The notes below the pieces were generated by a model. The model was not told where the DNA came from and searched no databases. It saw only the letters and a program-made list of their open reading frames with translations. From assembly GCA_977006965.1 (NCBI GenBank), contig OZ345364.1, forward strand, positions 1,860,001 to 1,924,000: a stretch of 64,000 nucleotides of DNA, given 5' to 3'. Source of the stretch: Phymatolithon calcareum (taxonomy: Eukaryota > Rhodophyta > Florideophyceae > Hapalidiales). The position numbers were made by a program, and so were the translations under genes. Each line of letters opens with the position of its first letter. Positions within the stretch are counted from its first letter, which is position 1. This document shows positions 54,739 to 64,000 of this stretch, piece after piece.

Positions 54739-57721
54739 CATGACGCAAGCAATCACTCTCATCTTCTCCCCATACGCCGTTGCGGCCGCCCTCTCTATTA
54801 AGCTTTTTTTCCGGGTGTCCTTTCACATCGCGAGACTGGCGCTGCGCCGCTCTATTCCGATCCATTTATTGCGCCCAATGTCCCCTTTCTAAATACTTCC
54901 ATCTGTTTATCCGAAGAGCGGAACAAGAAACTGAGTCTCATTCATGGTGTTGAGTCGCCATAGCCCTGCGCTGGAGCGATACACTGCATATCGTATGGGA
55001 TCTGGCAACCTGACAGGCTGTGACCGGGCCTTTCGTTTGGTGAGCAAAGCATGTGGATTTCGAAAATAGCTCTTCGTCTTGAATGCTACATGGCTTTCGG
55101 TTGGTGGTACTTTTAAACCTCTGTCGGCACTCGATATTGCACCACAGCACTTGCGTACTCCCAAGCCACCACCATCCCTCCTTCATGGAGCTGTAAAACC
55201 CTTCCATCGGCTTGCCTCCATGTCCGATAGGGCCGCCATCCCGAAGAAAGTGCGAGAAGAACTCAAAGAATTTGCGGGAAATCGAGTAATCGAAACCTTC
55301 TCATTCAAAGTCCGCACAGTCAACATCCGTCGATGCGTGCATCAAGAATGACGTGGACAAAGTCAAGCTCATTCAAAAAATGCACACCAACGCTAAAGTG
55401 CTTGGACTTTTGAGGTGCTTGTTGTCTGTTTACCTAAACGTCATCGTGGATGACCCTGCGGTCTCTTTTTCTGGGTCAAGGTTGTATTCAACGCCAGCGT
55501 ATTGCGGCACATTTTCCTCCATCTTGCAACATACAAGATGCGACCTCCCAACCAACGCACTGATCCGCGTATTCTCGATCTGCACATCTATGCCAATGTC
55601 GAGAATCATTTAGTGAACTATGTTCACAGACACCACGAAGACGAAGAACACGGGCTCCCGCCCCAGACCTTGAAGAAATTTCGAGACTGTATCAAGCGAC
55701 CACTCACTGTCCTCTCGCGCAACATGTCGGCAGCTAATAAACGGCATGTGGAAGACCATTTTGATCAATCCGCAGGACGGCATATTCAATGCTTCATCGA
55801 ACAGCGGTTCTGGAATGATCTCGGTCTAGACAACTTCCAAAAGCTGACTAAGTACGCCGCCCAAGCTCGGTTCAACGCCGCCATGGCCAGCACAGCCGAC
55901 CGAGCGACAGAAATCATCGACCGATTTTGCCACCGGAACACAATCGCGCGCTGGAGATGGTCTTCTCGAAATGATGCCAATTTTCCGCGCGCTTTTTGAA
56001 GACTTCACGGAATTCACATCACTGACTTCAAAGCTCCGCGTGTTGTGGCACTTCAGGCGCATATTAAGTCCTTTGTAAGACAAATCTTCGCGACTGCGCT
56101 CCGAAGTGGACAGTGCCCAGCCACATGTTGAATTCGTTCGTGTCAACGGGGGAAGCATCGTCTCGCAGCGTAATAAGCTCAAACAAGTGCCAGTTCCGCC
56201 CTTTTTCGACACTAGAGAGCCCATCTCCGATCGAGATGTCCAAGATCTGCAAGCCGCTGTCACACATGCTAGAGAAAAATTGTTCAACGAGAAGAAAGTT
56301 CCCGGACTGGATTCGCTTACACAGCCATTCACTTAACTACTCTCCTATTCGTTGCAGTACGCTTTTGTGCACTACGACAATGAATCCGTACGTCAGCTCG
56401 CTCCCGGCGTTATTTCGGAAGAAGATGTCAAAGCGGTAGGGAGTCGGACGTGGTGGACTCCATTTTTTGACTTCCACTCGAAGCGCAATATTGATCTTCA
56501 CGGACAGCCTGTTGAGAAAAAGAATCTAAAGAAGCGCAAGCTTATGCACCGGAAGGGTTTCAACAAGCTCTCGCGACATCGGAGGAGGAGGAAGAAGAAA
56601 AGGAAGCTTTTGCGACGGAAGAGATGTTTTAGGCAAGGAATTCCACTCTGCGTCCAACACTCCTGGGTTCCCGACGACGCACAGTACGCTGAGCAGAAAC
56701 ACGATGAACACGACCCCATTCCTTGGCCTGTGTGCAGCATATCCTCTGATGTGTGCGTCATCTTGACCAGAAAGAGTACCACTCCATACGGCGCCGTTTC
56801 GACGTATCAAGGAACACGAAGGGTCTGTTCAAGAACGCGCTTACCATTCGGCCGGAATTTCAAGGGACCTACCAGGTCATGGGCCTCGACCCGGGACATG
56901 TCAAGATAGGGACCACCGTGAGAGCCGAAGTGGACCTATCACTTCATAATACACAAGAAGTCAAAGATGAGATGAAGGCGAAGGAAATCCAAAAATGAAC
57001 TAAATATGTTTCCCACAAGACCTACAGGTTCGAGTAGCTGGCGCGGGTCGCGGAGAAGAACGAGGCTGCACGTCGCAACGAAAATGCGCCATACAGAGCG
57101 GCGCTCAACGACTTTTCTCAAGTGTCGCTGAAGCGTACCAGTGCAAGTGTTGCGTACGCCAACATGGTGTACAGTACATTGACGGTCATGTGCCACGAAT
57201 TGTTTTCCAACAACAGGCGTCGCCAGCGCTTCGCTCGATTCCGCGCCAAATCGCGAAACATCCAAGAAATGGCAAAGACTCTTGCCTTTGAAGCTGAAAT
57301 CAAGAGTTGCGAACTTCGACGAGTCGCTGTGCGGCAAAGCGGAAACTAAAACAAGAACTGTATCGGAGGAAGCGGGTGTTGTTTTTCGGTTATGCGGAGT
57401 TTGGTCATGGTTCGCGCGGTCCTTGTCCGCGCAAGAGGCTTATTCGTGCGCTCTCCCTTCTCTGTCCAGTCGTCCTCGTCGACGAATTTCAAACCTCCAT
57501 ATGATGCAAAGAGTGTGATAACCCTCTGCAAGGCAATCACCGCTCCCGTTTGTTTCGTTGTACAAACAACCCGACAGGCGAGAGCAATGGATGTTCTACG
57601 GAATTTATTGACCGAGACAGAAACTGAGCGACAAATATTAGCACTGTGGGTCGCCATCAGCTATTGGGATTACCCCGACCGCCCCATATCAGCAGACCCT
57701 CACCCAGTTCTCACGCATAGA
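54739..57721 (+). pseudogene. Fanzor (OMEGA-type RNA-guided nuclease), copy 2, most complete
   Basis: The frame begins MTQAITLIF at 54739 and is broken by multiple frameshifts. Readable parts: 55502-55999 (ILDLHIYANVENHLVNYVHRHHEDEEHGLPPQTLKK, SRNMSAANKRHVEDHFD), 56106-56336 and 56352-56640 (YAFVHYDNESVRQLAPG, TWWTPFFDFHSKR, Arg/Lys-rich run). In 56753-56998, YQVMGLDPGHVKIGTTV is the RuvC-I motif with the first catalytic Asp. KNEAARRNENAPYRAALNDFSQV and NNRRRQRFARFRAKSRNIQEMAKTLAF follow, then VDEFQTS with the conserved Glu, and the zinc finger, where a TGA precedes the first Cys. RuvC-III is degraded (DRDRN-stop-ATNI). N-terminal wedge/REC-like parts cannot be assigned by eye. Confidence 0.8.
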
Positions 57722-57811
57722 TTGCTTGTCTCTTAATTTTTAGATTCTTTGAACTTACGTACATTTCTCTTTCTACACCTAATGAGGGCCGCACACGCGC
57801 GGAAATAAAGA
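57722..57811 (+). ncRNA. Candidate Fanzor guide-RNA scaffold (copy 2)
   Basis: Conserved post-stop sequence as in copies 1 and 3, ending with hairpin CCGCACACGCGCGG (57789-57802; one mispair in the stem) and AAATAAAGA. Sequence beyond 57811 differs from copy 1. Confidence 0.4.
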
Positions 57812-58955
57812 GCAGGGGCTTGGATATCTACAAAGAGTCGTATTTGTCACCAAACGGCAATGAACAGTTAAGAACAAAATGGAGAGTTTATTTCCTTTCG
57901 ACTGCTCAGCGTTGAAGAATCTTGCAAAGGTTCAAACGCTCTTCAGGAATGTCGTCGTACACCAAATAGTCGTGGTGATCCGTAATGACTGCTAGCTTCC
58001 CAAACGGGGAACGGGCATATCGCAACGCCTGCGCTAGTCACGTCTCTCCGTGCACTCCCAAAGGACCACTGACCCGACCCAAAGTTTTTGATATTCCTTC
58101 AAACTGACTTGGGAATGCATTTGTAGAAGCTCAAGTGGACTCCATGCATTCCGCAAACCATCTCAAGCGCTTTTAAAAGCATCTACAGAAGCCGTCCAGC
58201 TCAAAGTGAAAATTTAATTGCATTTCCATGCGCCCCTGCAATAACGGCTGCAATAACCGGAAGTGATGTAGAACACAGATCGGCTGTGAACAAGCTGTGT
58301 ATGTCATAATGATAGACAAAACACAAAGGTGTCCAAGTCCGTAAAACCTGTGTGCAAGACTGGATGTGTTCGGGACAAACACCTGTGTGGTCGGCGAACT
58401 CTAGCGCGAGGCTGGATGTAGACCGAGACGGCGAGCTCTTGCGTGGTGACAAGTGGAGACCTGATGAGCGATGAGCGAAATGTTCTACGAACATATAATG
58501 AACTGGTAAACGTGATTTGCCTCTCTAGGAGTCTGACGCTCAGATGGAGCTTGAGCTAAGTACTGTCTGGTGGATATCGAATGCAGAGCTAACGTGTACT
58601 ACGTGTACTATCTCTAGTGCGACTGACCTGGTAACGAAACTGTACTCTGTGTCAGTCAAGTCTGTAACTCCACAGGAAGTCCATCAATCATGGTTCCAAT
58701 ATCAACTACCGTGCATGACACCGTGGTTGGGCCTTGCCCGAATCTTCGGAAGTCTGTGGGGCTTTTAAATAAACTTGAAAAAAACACCGTGATTGGGCTG
58801 CGTTAGGGTGCATTGTAATGAAATATCAGGCGATTGTGTTTGCAGCCATTTAACAATAAGGACCAATCCTCATGTCGATGCCACGATACCCTTACGATGA
58901 GGATGCTACAGCGCGGAGTTATCTCCATGCTGTCAGTATATCACGTCATCGTCAG
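57812..58955. other. No gene recognised
   Basis: Weak ORFs only (58494-58201 minus, 58544-58768 plus). There is no second C2 gene downstream of this Fanzor copy, unlike the other two. Confidence 0.4.
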
Positions 58956-59083
58956 CAGTTACTATTGCAATAAGGGGTTGAGGTGCAAATATTGATTGCA
59001 ATTCGTGCAATGGACTGCACTAGCTACGATATTGCAATGTATTGCAATATATTTCTATTTCAATCATATTGGTGCCACAACTG
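58956..59083. mobile_element. Probable hAT-related MITE relic
   Basis: CAGTTACTATTGCAATAAGG at the left and, inverted, CAGTTGTGGCACCAATATGA at the right, with ATTGCAATGTATTGCAATATA inside as in the hAT element at 51165-52565. Flanking octamers ATCGTCAG and GTCGTGAG match at six of eight positions. Confidence 0.4.
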
Positions 59084-59990
59084 GTCGTGAGAATAAATTT
59101 TATTCTTGGCTCTTGTTCTTTCAGAGGCCAAAATAAGATTCTAGAATGTTCGTATAAACACGAATCAATTTCACGCTGCGCTAACAAACTCATTCTTCCT
59201 TGTTGATACTTCAGAGATTCTTTCACTTTTGCTCCATATAAAGGATGATAAACTGCCTTCCGACGCGCGCATACAGAGTAAAGATGTATGCACAGTTGCA
59301 CGCAATTGCCGGTGTGGCTATCCGATTGTCAGATGCGCAGATCAAGTTCTTGACTTTAGGTCGATAGTTTGCTAGAGCAATGGCGTGAATGATGTTCAGT
59401 GGAGAGCGAGAGCATCAAGAGTGACCGAAAGACCGTGGCGGTATCCAGGGAGTTAATGCATTTGCGCCAATTCGCAGCTCTCCAAAATGTGCCTCGCGTG
59501 GCCAACAACTGTCGGTAAATCCAATGTGATAATCTTATGGGATGGTTTTGTCCTCATCATTTGCAATTCAGCACATGCACTTGCTCGTAGAGAAATATGA
59601 ATTAAGGAGGTCATGAGTGACCAGACTACGCTACATTAGAAAACCGTTGGAAAAGCTAGCCCTGTTAGTCCTAGGTGAGGCGCTGAGAGTATTTAAATAA
59701 TCCTTACATATCCCCGTTCTGTAGCGAATTGACAAAGATATACCACCTTTGCCTTGCGTGCTGCATTGCACTAAGACGATCTCTTTCCATTTAGTTTGTA
59801 GTCGCCTAAGAGGCGTAAATGATGACTGCAGAGTGACTCTTTCGGGCATTGGATTTCTTTGCTTCCGTTAAGATTTACCTGTCCTCCAATGCACGCACCC
59901 GCGCGCGGCACAGGATCCCTTCGGCTACTGCATACGGACCCGTCCCCAAACGGGCGCGCAGGAGGCAGAGAAGGCACTCGGGATTCAACA
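59084..59990. other. No gene recognised
   Basis: No recognisable coding sequence on either strand. Confidence 0.4.
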
Positions 59991-59999
59991 AGTTTAATC

Positions 60000-60130
60000 A
60001 CTCAGACCATCACCAGAATCGTACCTGGACTAGACGTGAAAGCCAAAGTCAAACTTGCTAACGATAAGATAGAACGGAAGAAACTTAGACCTTCTAATCT
60101 AAGTTAGTCCCATTAGGGGCTAGCAGCTAT
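60000..60130 (+). pseudogene. LINE type A 3' end, short
   Basis: Encodes VPGLDVKAKVKLANDKIERKKLRP and then CCCATTAGGGGCTAGCAGC, the same 3' UTR start as at 7110-7140. Only the last 110 bp of the element are clear. 60130-60560 shows nothing recognisable. Confidence 0.6.
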
Positions 60131-60559
60131 TAGCTCAAGGATAAATTCATGTTAGCTGCTTTAGATGCTTGTCTACTATGTCCACCCATAACTCGAAAAA
60201 TGCTTTTCGTTGCAGGGTTCAGCAGATGTGAAGGCGTGAGAGTTATCGTGGCTATCTGCTGCTCCATTACGTTTGTTACGTAACACGTGACCATATCGAG
60301 CAAAGCAATGGAGAAATTCTACAAAAACGAAGTCCGATTCTCACAGCTCTGGCCTACCATCGTAACTTTAATTCAGGGAAGTGCCTTTCGAGCATTCCAA
60401 TTCTAGAATTTTGAGCCCGTTGATTTTAACATATGCAATATCACCGCCTGCTGAAGTACCTGGCAATAGAGAGTGGACTTCTCTCGGGTTCCAGCGAGAG
60501 ACGCAGGATTTCTTTTACAGATATCCCTGGGTTATTGGCTCTTAACAGTCTGACCTCAT

Positions 60560-61262
60560 ATGCCACACAGTTTCATTCATTCCTTTCGCCTTCTCCCCTA
60601 GTGGGGCTAGCAGCGATTCGACGGCCTTAGTTTGTTCCATTCTATTTTATCGTTAGCGAGTTTGACTGCGGATTTCATATCTTTCTTTCTTTATTGCGGA
60701 AATATCGCGCACACTTATGGTAAGCGTCTAGAGCTGTTTTGCAACACCATCTCATTGTTCAGAAATTTGAGTATGGCTAGGGGTCTCTCACGGCATACCT
60801 CTTCTACAGTCCTTTTTCCCACTCGGCCAATATATTTTCGTCGTGAGGCGGAACGTCCACCACATCGTAGGATTAGGTGTTCGGTAGTTTCCTTGGAACC
60901 AGAATTACAGGCCTTGCACACTGGATCGTACGGAATTACTTCCATATTGCATCCGTGGTGAAAAGTGGCAACCATTGGGGTGCAGTCTCCAATCAGCTGG
61001 TGCAGCATCACCTCTGCTCGTCTATGCGATATGGGAAGGTCTTCTGTAAGAGTTGGAACGACGACTGGATCGAATTTGGAAGGCGGCCTGACATCTAGTC
61101 CGTGTACGTCACCAAAGATTGATTCTCGCGTTCGTCTGGCGCATTGTAGCAGCACCTGGCGGACCAGTCATCGTCGCCGTTCTAAGAATGTGTCCAAGCC
61201 AGTTCCATTGGTGGACTCTCGCCCGCATTACAGCGTCGATGGTGGGTGTGTCACACAGTTGG
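60560..61262 (-). pseudogene. LINE type A 3' end split by LINE type B insertion
   Basis: The minus strand gives TPTIDAVMRARVHQWNWLGHILR (61255-61190) and SIFGDVHGLDV up to about 61090. At 60680 it resumes as MKSAVKLANDKIEWNKLRPSN. Between them, 61090-60681 is a type B LINE 3' fragment: LPISHRRAEVMLHQL, CKACNSGSKETTEHLILRC, RTVEEVCRERP, and the GCAATAAAGAAAGAAAG tail at 60697-60681. The nesting order shows type B moved after type A. Confidence 0.75.
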
Positions 61263-61425
61263 GTATGATCGGTTGTTGGTGACTCTCCACCAACGCTCCC
61301 TGTAGCTAAATTCGCCTGGCGTATTTGTAAACCACTTACAGGAAAGAAAGATTATAAAGCAAGATGCTGGAGATTCTCCCGGATCTTAGCACAAAAATTG
61401 GGCATTGCGACTGGTTTTCAACACA

Positions 61426-61782
61426 ATGGGCAGAAGGAAGCGAAGCAGGAGAAACACATTTACGAAAAAGAAGCCTCCGAAACTTCAGACTTCGTTCAAT
61501 TGTCTGTACTGCACGTACGAAGATAGCATTAGCGTCAACATAGACAAAACAACAAGTGGTGCAGTCGTTCGGTGTGAGATCTGTCGTATGGTTTGGAGGA
61601 CTACTATAAATCAGCTTGAAGAAGAGGTGGACGTGTACGCGCAATGGATTGATGCTTGTGAGAAAGCGAACAAGAAGAGTAAGGAAGTCGGTTCTCCTCA
61701 GAAAATTGAGGGCGCCAGCTCGGACGCACCTACTCCGAGAACGAAAAGAAGAAAATTGAATTTCGGCGAGGAAGTGGAGTAA
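61426..61782 (+). CDS. ELOF1: Transcription elongation factor 1 (ELOF1/Elf1)
   Basis: The 118-residue product starts MGRRKRSRR, the basic start conserved in all Elf1 proteins; a Met seven codons upstream (61405) is not part of the family. The zinc ribbon follows: FNCLYC (C-x2-C) and VVRCEIC (C-x2-C), then INQLEEEVDVYAQWIDACEKAN, which matches the family signature (VDVYSDWIDACE). A hydrophilic tail of about 35 residues ends in a basic TKRRKLNF and acidic EEVE, longer than the animal protein (83 residues) and more like fungal Elf1. The protein travels with RNA polymerase II and helps it through nucleosomes and transcription-coupled repair. No intron is needed. It is the clearest host gene in the window. 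Confidence 0.92.
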   Translation: MGRRKRSRRNTFTKKKPPKLQTSFNCLYCTYEDSISVNIDKTTSGAVVRCEICRMVWRTTINQLEEEVDVYAQWIDACEKANKKSKEVGSPQKIEGASSDAPTPRTKRRKLNFGEEVE

Positions 61783-61860
61783 CGGCTTGTCCCTTAGAAT
61801 TTGTCGGCGACATTCTACATTTTAACTCGAAGAACCGAGATAAGTAAGCCAGCAACTGTT

Positions 61861-64000
61861 TGGAACGGGTAGTGTATGCATTGAGGATCATCATCGCCAT
61901 GTTCCGTCGAATTATAGGGCCCATCCTTGGGGCGAACTGTTTTGTTTACAGGACCATCAATAAGCAAGTGTCATAGTAGTCCTAGGTAGTAAAATTTAGA
62001 ACATTTACACTCTTCTGACCCACAGAGAAGGAACTTTTAGTTGTGGGAGACATGCCTTTCGTACAGTTTCCAGTCTCGAGATGAGGCTAGATATGTATTT
62101 AGTTCTTTTTCAACACAATGTGAACCGAACACAAAGTAAAAGCAGGTAGTACATTACTGTAGTCATTTCTCTTCAAGTGCGCTATTTTGAATTTTATACG
62201 ATCTGTCTTTCGAGTTGAATACTATATATAGAAAGTGACACCGAGAGTGAACACAGGCCAATCGTAATTTAGTGGATTTATTGAGAAGGTACCATGTGTC
62301 CAACTTCAGGAAAGTCGGCACCTTTCTAATCGCATTATACTAGCATCGAGCTTTGTCAGTTACCTTATTCAGAATTGCATAGTACCACGTCAATGGCTCG
62401 TGCCACTTCATTCTCTTCGGTAGGGGTCCATGTGGGCTTCTTCAGGGTTCTGCTGAGCGCACCAATTGCCCATGCTCCTTGTCTACCCATTTCTTCAATC
62501 AGCTTAGTTGGGTTCCTAGGGAAGTGTCCTAAAAACCATCTTGCGCAAAGAATTCTGTGTCTGCTTTCTTTCATCCTCGTCGCCTGGTGCGGAAGACCCT
62601 TCTCGGAAAACGTTATTTTTCTTGCGTGGCGTTCTTCTTGTTTCTCCCAGCCTCGCCGGAGGCTAGGCTTATCTTGAGGGCCAGCTGCTGTGTTCGCTTC
62701 TCGGATGCAGTCAAGTGTTTCAAGTTCGAGCACTGCCCCGGCATCATCGGTCTCTTCTACTGCCTTGCCCAATCTTCGTCTTAACTTGGAGTGTAGGTGT
62801 TGTCGGCGGAATTCCTACGGCTCTATTTGACAAAGCTTCATTAGTCTTCTCCAATGCCGCGCTTCCCATTTGCCAAACAGTATCGTTGCCATATCCTTCT
62901 GTATTTGCACTGCTGCTGTCGATACGCGGATTGGTATCAGGTGTTATGCGTGTAGCGCACTAATACACTGGCCTGATAAAGGCTTTAAAGAGCCTGATGT
63001 TCTTTTCAGTGCTGTACCCTCTCCTTGCCGTGCCTAGGGAGCTCATGAGTCGCACCTTAGCGCTTGCACTTTTGAATCGCTCCAGAAGCCTGTCGTCACG
63101 GATTCCGTTCTCATCAATAGACGTATCAAGGTATTCTGCTGTGCGCCTTATTTGGACTTTCTCGTTCGCAAGCAGAAGCGCTCTTCTGGTTCTATTCTTG
63201 GGAAGTATAACTGAGTACTTTCGGATCCACCAAGTCATTCGATACATACATGCCCATTCTGTGCATTCATTGAGCATCTAACACAGGCCAATCGACAGCG
63301 GCACAATGAATTGTACTACGTGCATGCCTTTGTTTTCGTTACAACTGCTATCTGTCTTGTTCTAATAAATATTCCTAATTTGTGTGGTTTACAATTACTG
63401 CTGGGTACTGCTTCAGTTAAGGAAAAGCCTTAGTCCTTTCAAGCGGCTCCGTGATTGCAGTAGATCGACGCTTTGTGAACTTCAAGTGGGAGTTTCGTTA
63501 CTTATTGACAAGTCGGGATCTGGCAATATACGTTGGCTCATAAACTGGAAGTACATTCAGCGGCTGCACATGCGGTGTTAGACAAAATTAAAACTTTTCT
63601 CCTCAAAAGGAGCACAAATTGGATAAAATGCGTATGTAACGATCGAAACTCATTTCGTTGAAAGCGTTTGTATTTATTCACTGCACAAGACGACCTGCGA
63701 CAACGTAACCCCACGGATTTTAGACGCCACAGAGCCCTTCAGGAGAACTGAGAGGAGACTGTCCTCAATCGAAACACATGCTTCTCAAAAGCTCAATGCC
63801 TCTGCCTCGAACTGAGAGGCTGGAAGAACTGGCTTTTATTGCCTTTTACAATATCCTAAATCTTATCTTATCCACGCAAACCAGTCTTGTGTCCTGATTG
63901 CGTGAGTAAATGCCCCGTAATTATGGGTTACCTGAGCTTACCATAGCTAGCCGTGATATCTGCTCAGTAGTTATGGCTCTCACCTGTTAAGTGTCGCCTT
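61861..64000 (+). repeat. Repeat R1, copy B (contains LINE fragment), truncated by window
   Basis: Homologous to 51011-53513. It starts about 80 bp after the ELOF1 stop codon, so it may overlap that gene's 3' UTR. It lacks the hAT element (empty site CCCACAGA at 62019-62026). The small frame 63384-63581 matches 52894-53091 with few differences. Confidence 0.75.
62265..63280 (-). pseudogene. LINE reverse transcriptase fragment with target duplication
   Basis: The minus strand encodes the RT end and thumb: WWIRKYSVILPKNR, VQIRRTAEYLDTSIDENGI, LERFKSASAKVRLMSSLG, KNIRLFKAFIRPVY. Shifted frames follow, including 62772-62365 (RKITFSEKGLPHQATRMKESRHRILCARWFLGHFP). A 14-bp duplication ACACAGGCCAATCG flanks it at 62251-62264 and 63281-63294. 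Copy A of the repeat has the site once (ATACAGGCCAATCG at about 52793). It differs in sequence from LINE types A and B. Confidence 0.8.

Larger units (their letters stand above)
54314..57811 (+). mobile_element. Fanzor element, copy 2
   Basis: Homologous to copy 1 from CAAGAAGGCCCC to GGAAATAAAGA, without the MITE and with the original RuvC-I segment. It is inserted directly after the palindromic end of repeat R2. Length about 3.5 kb. Confidence 0.7.

Overview
This is a eukaryotic nuclear window dominated by decayed mobile DNA. There are no operons or ribosome-binding sites. Several genes only read through across short GT-AG introns of about 50-100 bp. A gene for a plausibly plastid-targeted, thylakoid-lumen-like protein (30.8-31.1 kb) and a transcription elongation factor ELOF1/Elf1 gene (61.4-61.8 kb) suggest a photosynthetic protist. 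A red alga or stramenopile alga fits best, but I cannot name the species. The Ty3/gypsy element resembles lineages known from oomycetes and algae.

Layout. 0-5 kb: almost nothing recognisable, with ends of a small TIR element. 5.2-6.1 kb: a possible membrane protein. 6.2-7.1 kb: end of a LINE split by a hAT-type MITE. 8.0-8.6 kb: another LINE 3' part. 10.8-11.4 kb: a miniature LTR element (TRIM-like). 12.6-13.7 kb: an unidentified gene. 15.3-16.0 kb: a Harbinger-like transposase with an intron. 16.9-19.0 kb: Helitron helicase remnant with inverted ends. 19.05-20.9 kb: a 968-bp-period pyrimidine-rich duplication. 21.2-21.9 kb: a foldback element. 23.5-28.2 kb: a nearly complete Ty3/gypsy element on the minus strand. 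28.5-29.6 kb: a fragment of a Fanzor (eukaryotic TnpB relative). 31.3-32.3 kb: a C2-domain gene. 36.1-37.1 kb: a Tc1 transposase. 37.55-38.06 kb: a hairpin-dense stretch in front of an unidentified 599-aa gene. 40.4-41.2 kb: a three-exon gene of unknown function. 45-48.7 kb and 54.3-57.8 kb: two long Fanzor copies. 49.0-49.8 kb: a second C2 gene. 51.0-53.5 and 61.9-64.0 kb: two copies of one repeat, each with a different insertion (hAT in one, LINE in the other).

The most interesting system is the Fanzor family, putative RNA-guided endonucleases. Three copies share a RuvC/zinc-finger C-terminus. They also share about 90 bp of noncoding sequence after the stop codon that ends in a CCGCAC/GTGCGG hairpin, the place where a guide RNA and element end would be expected. 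All three copies are broken, so here they are relics, but their comparison defines the family. Many insertions can be dated and proved internally because the uninterrupted version of the same site is present elsewhere in the window.
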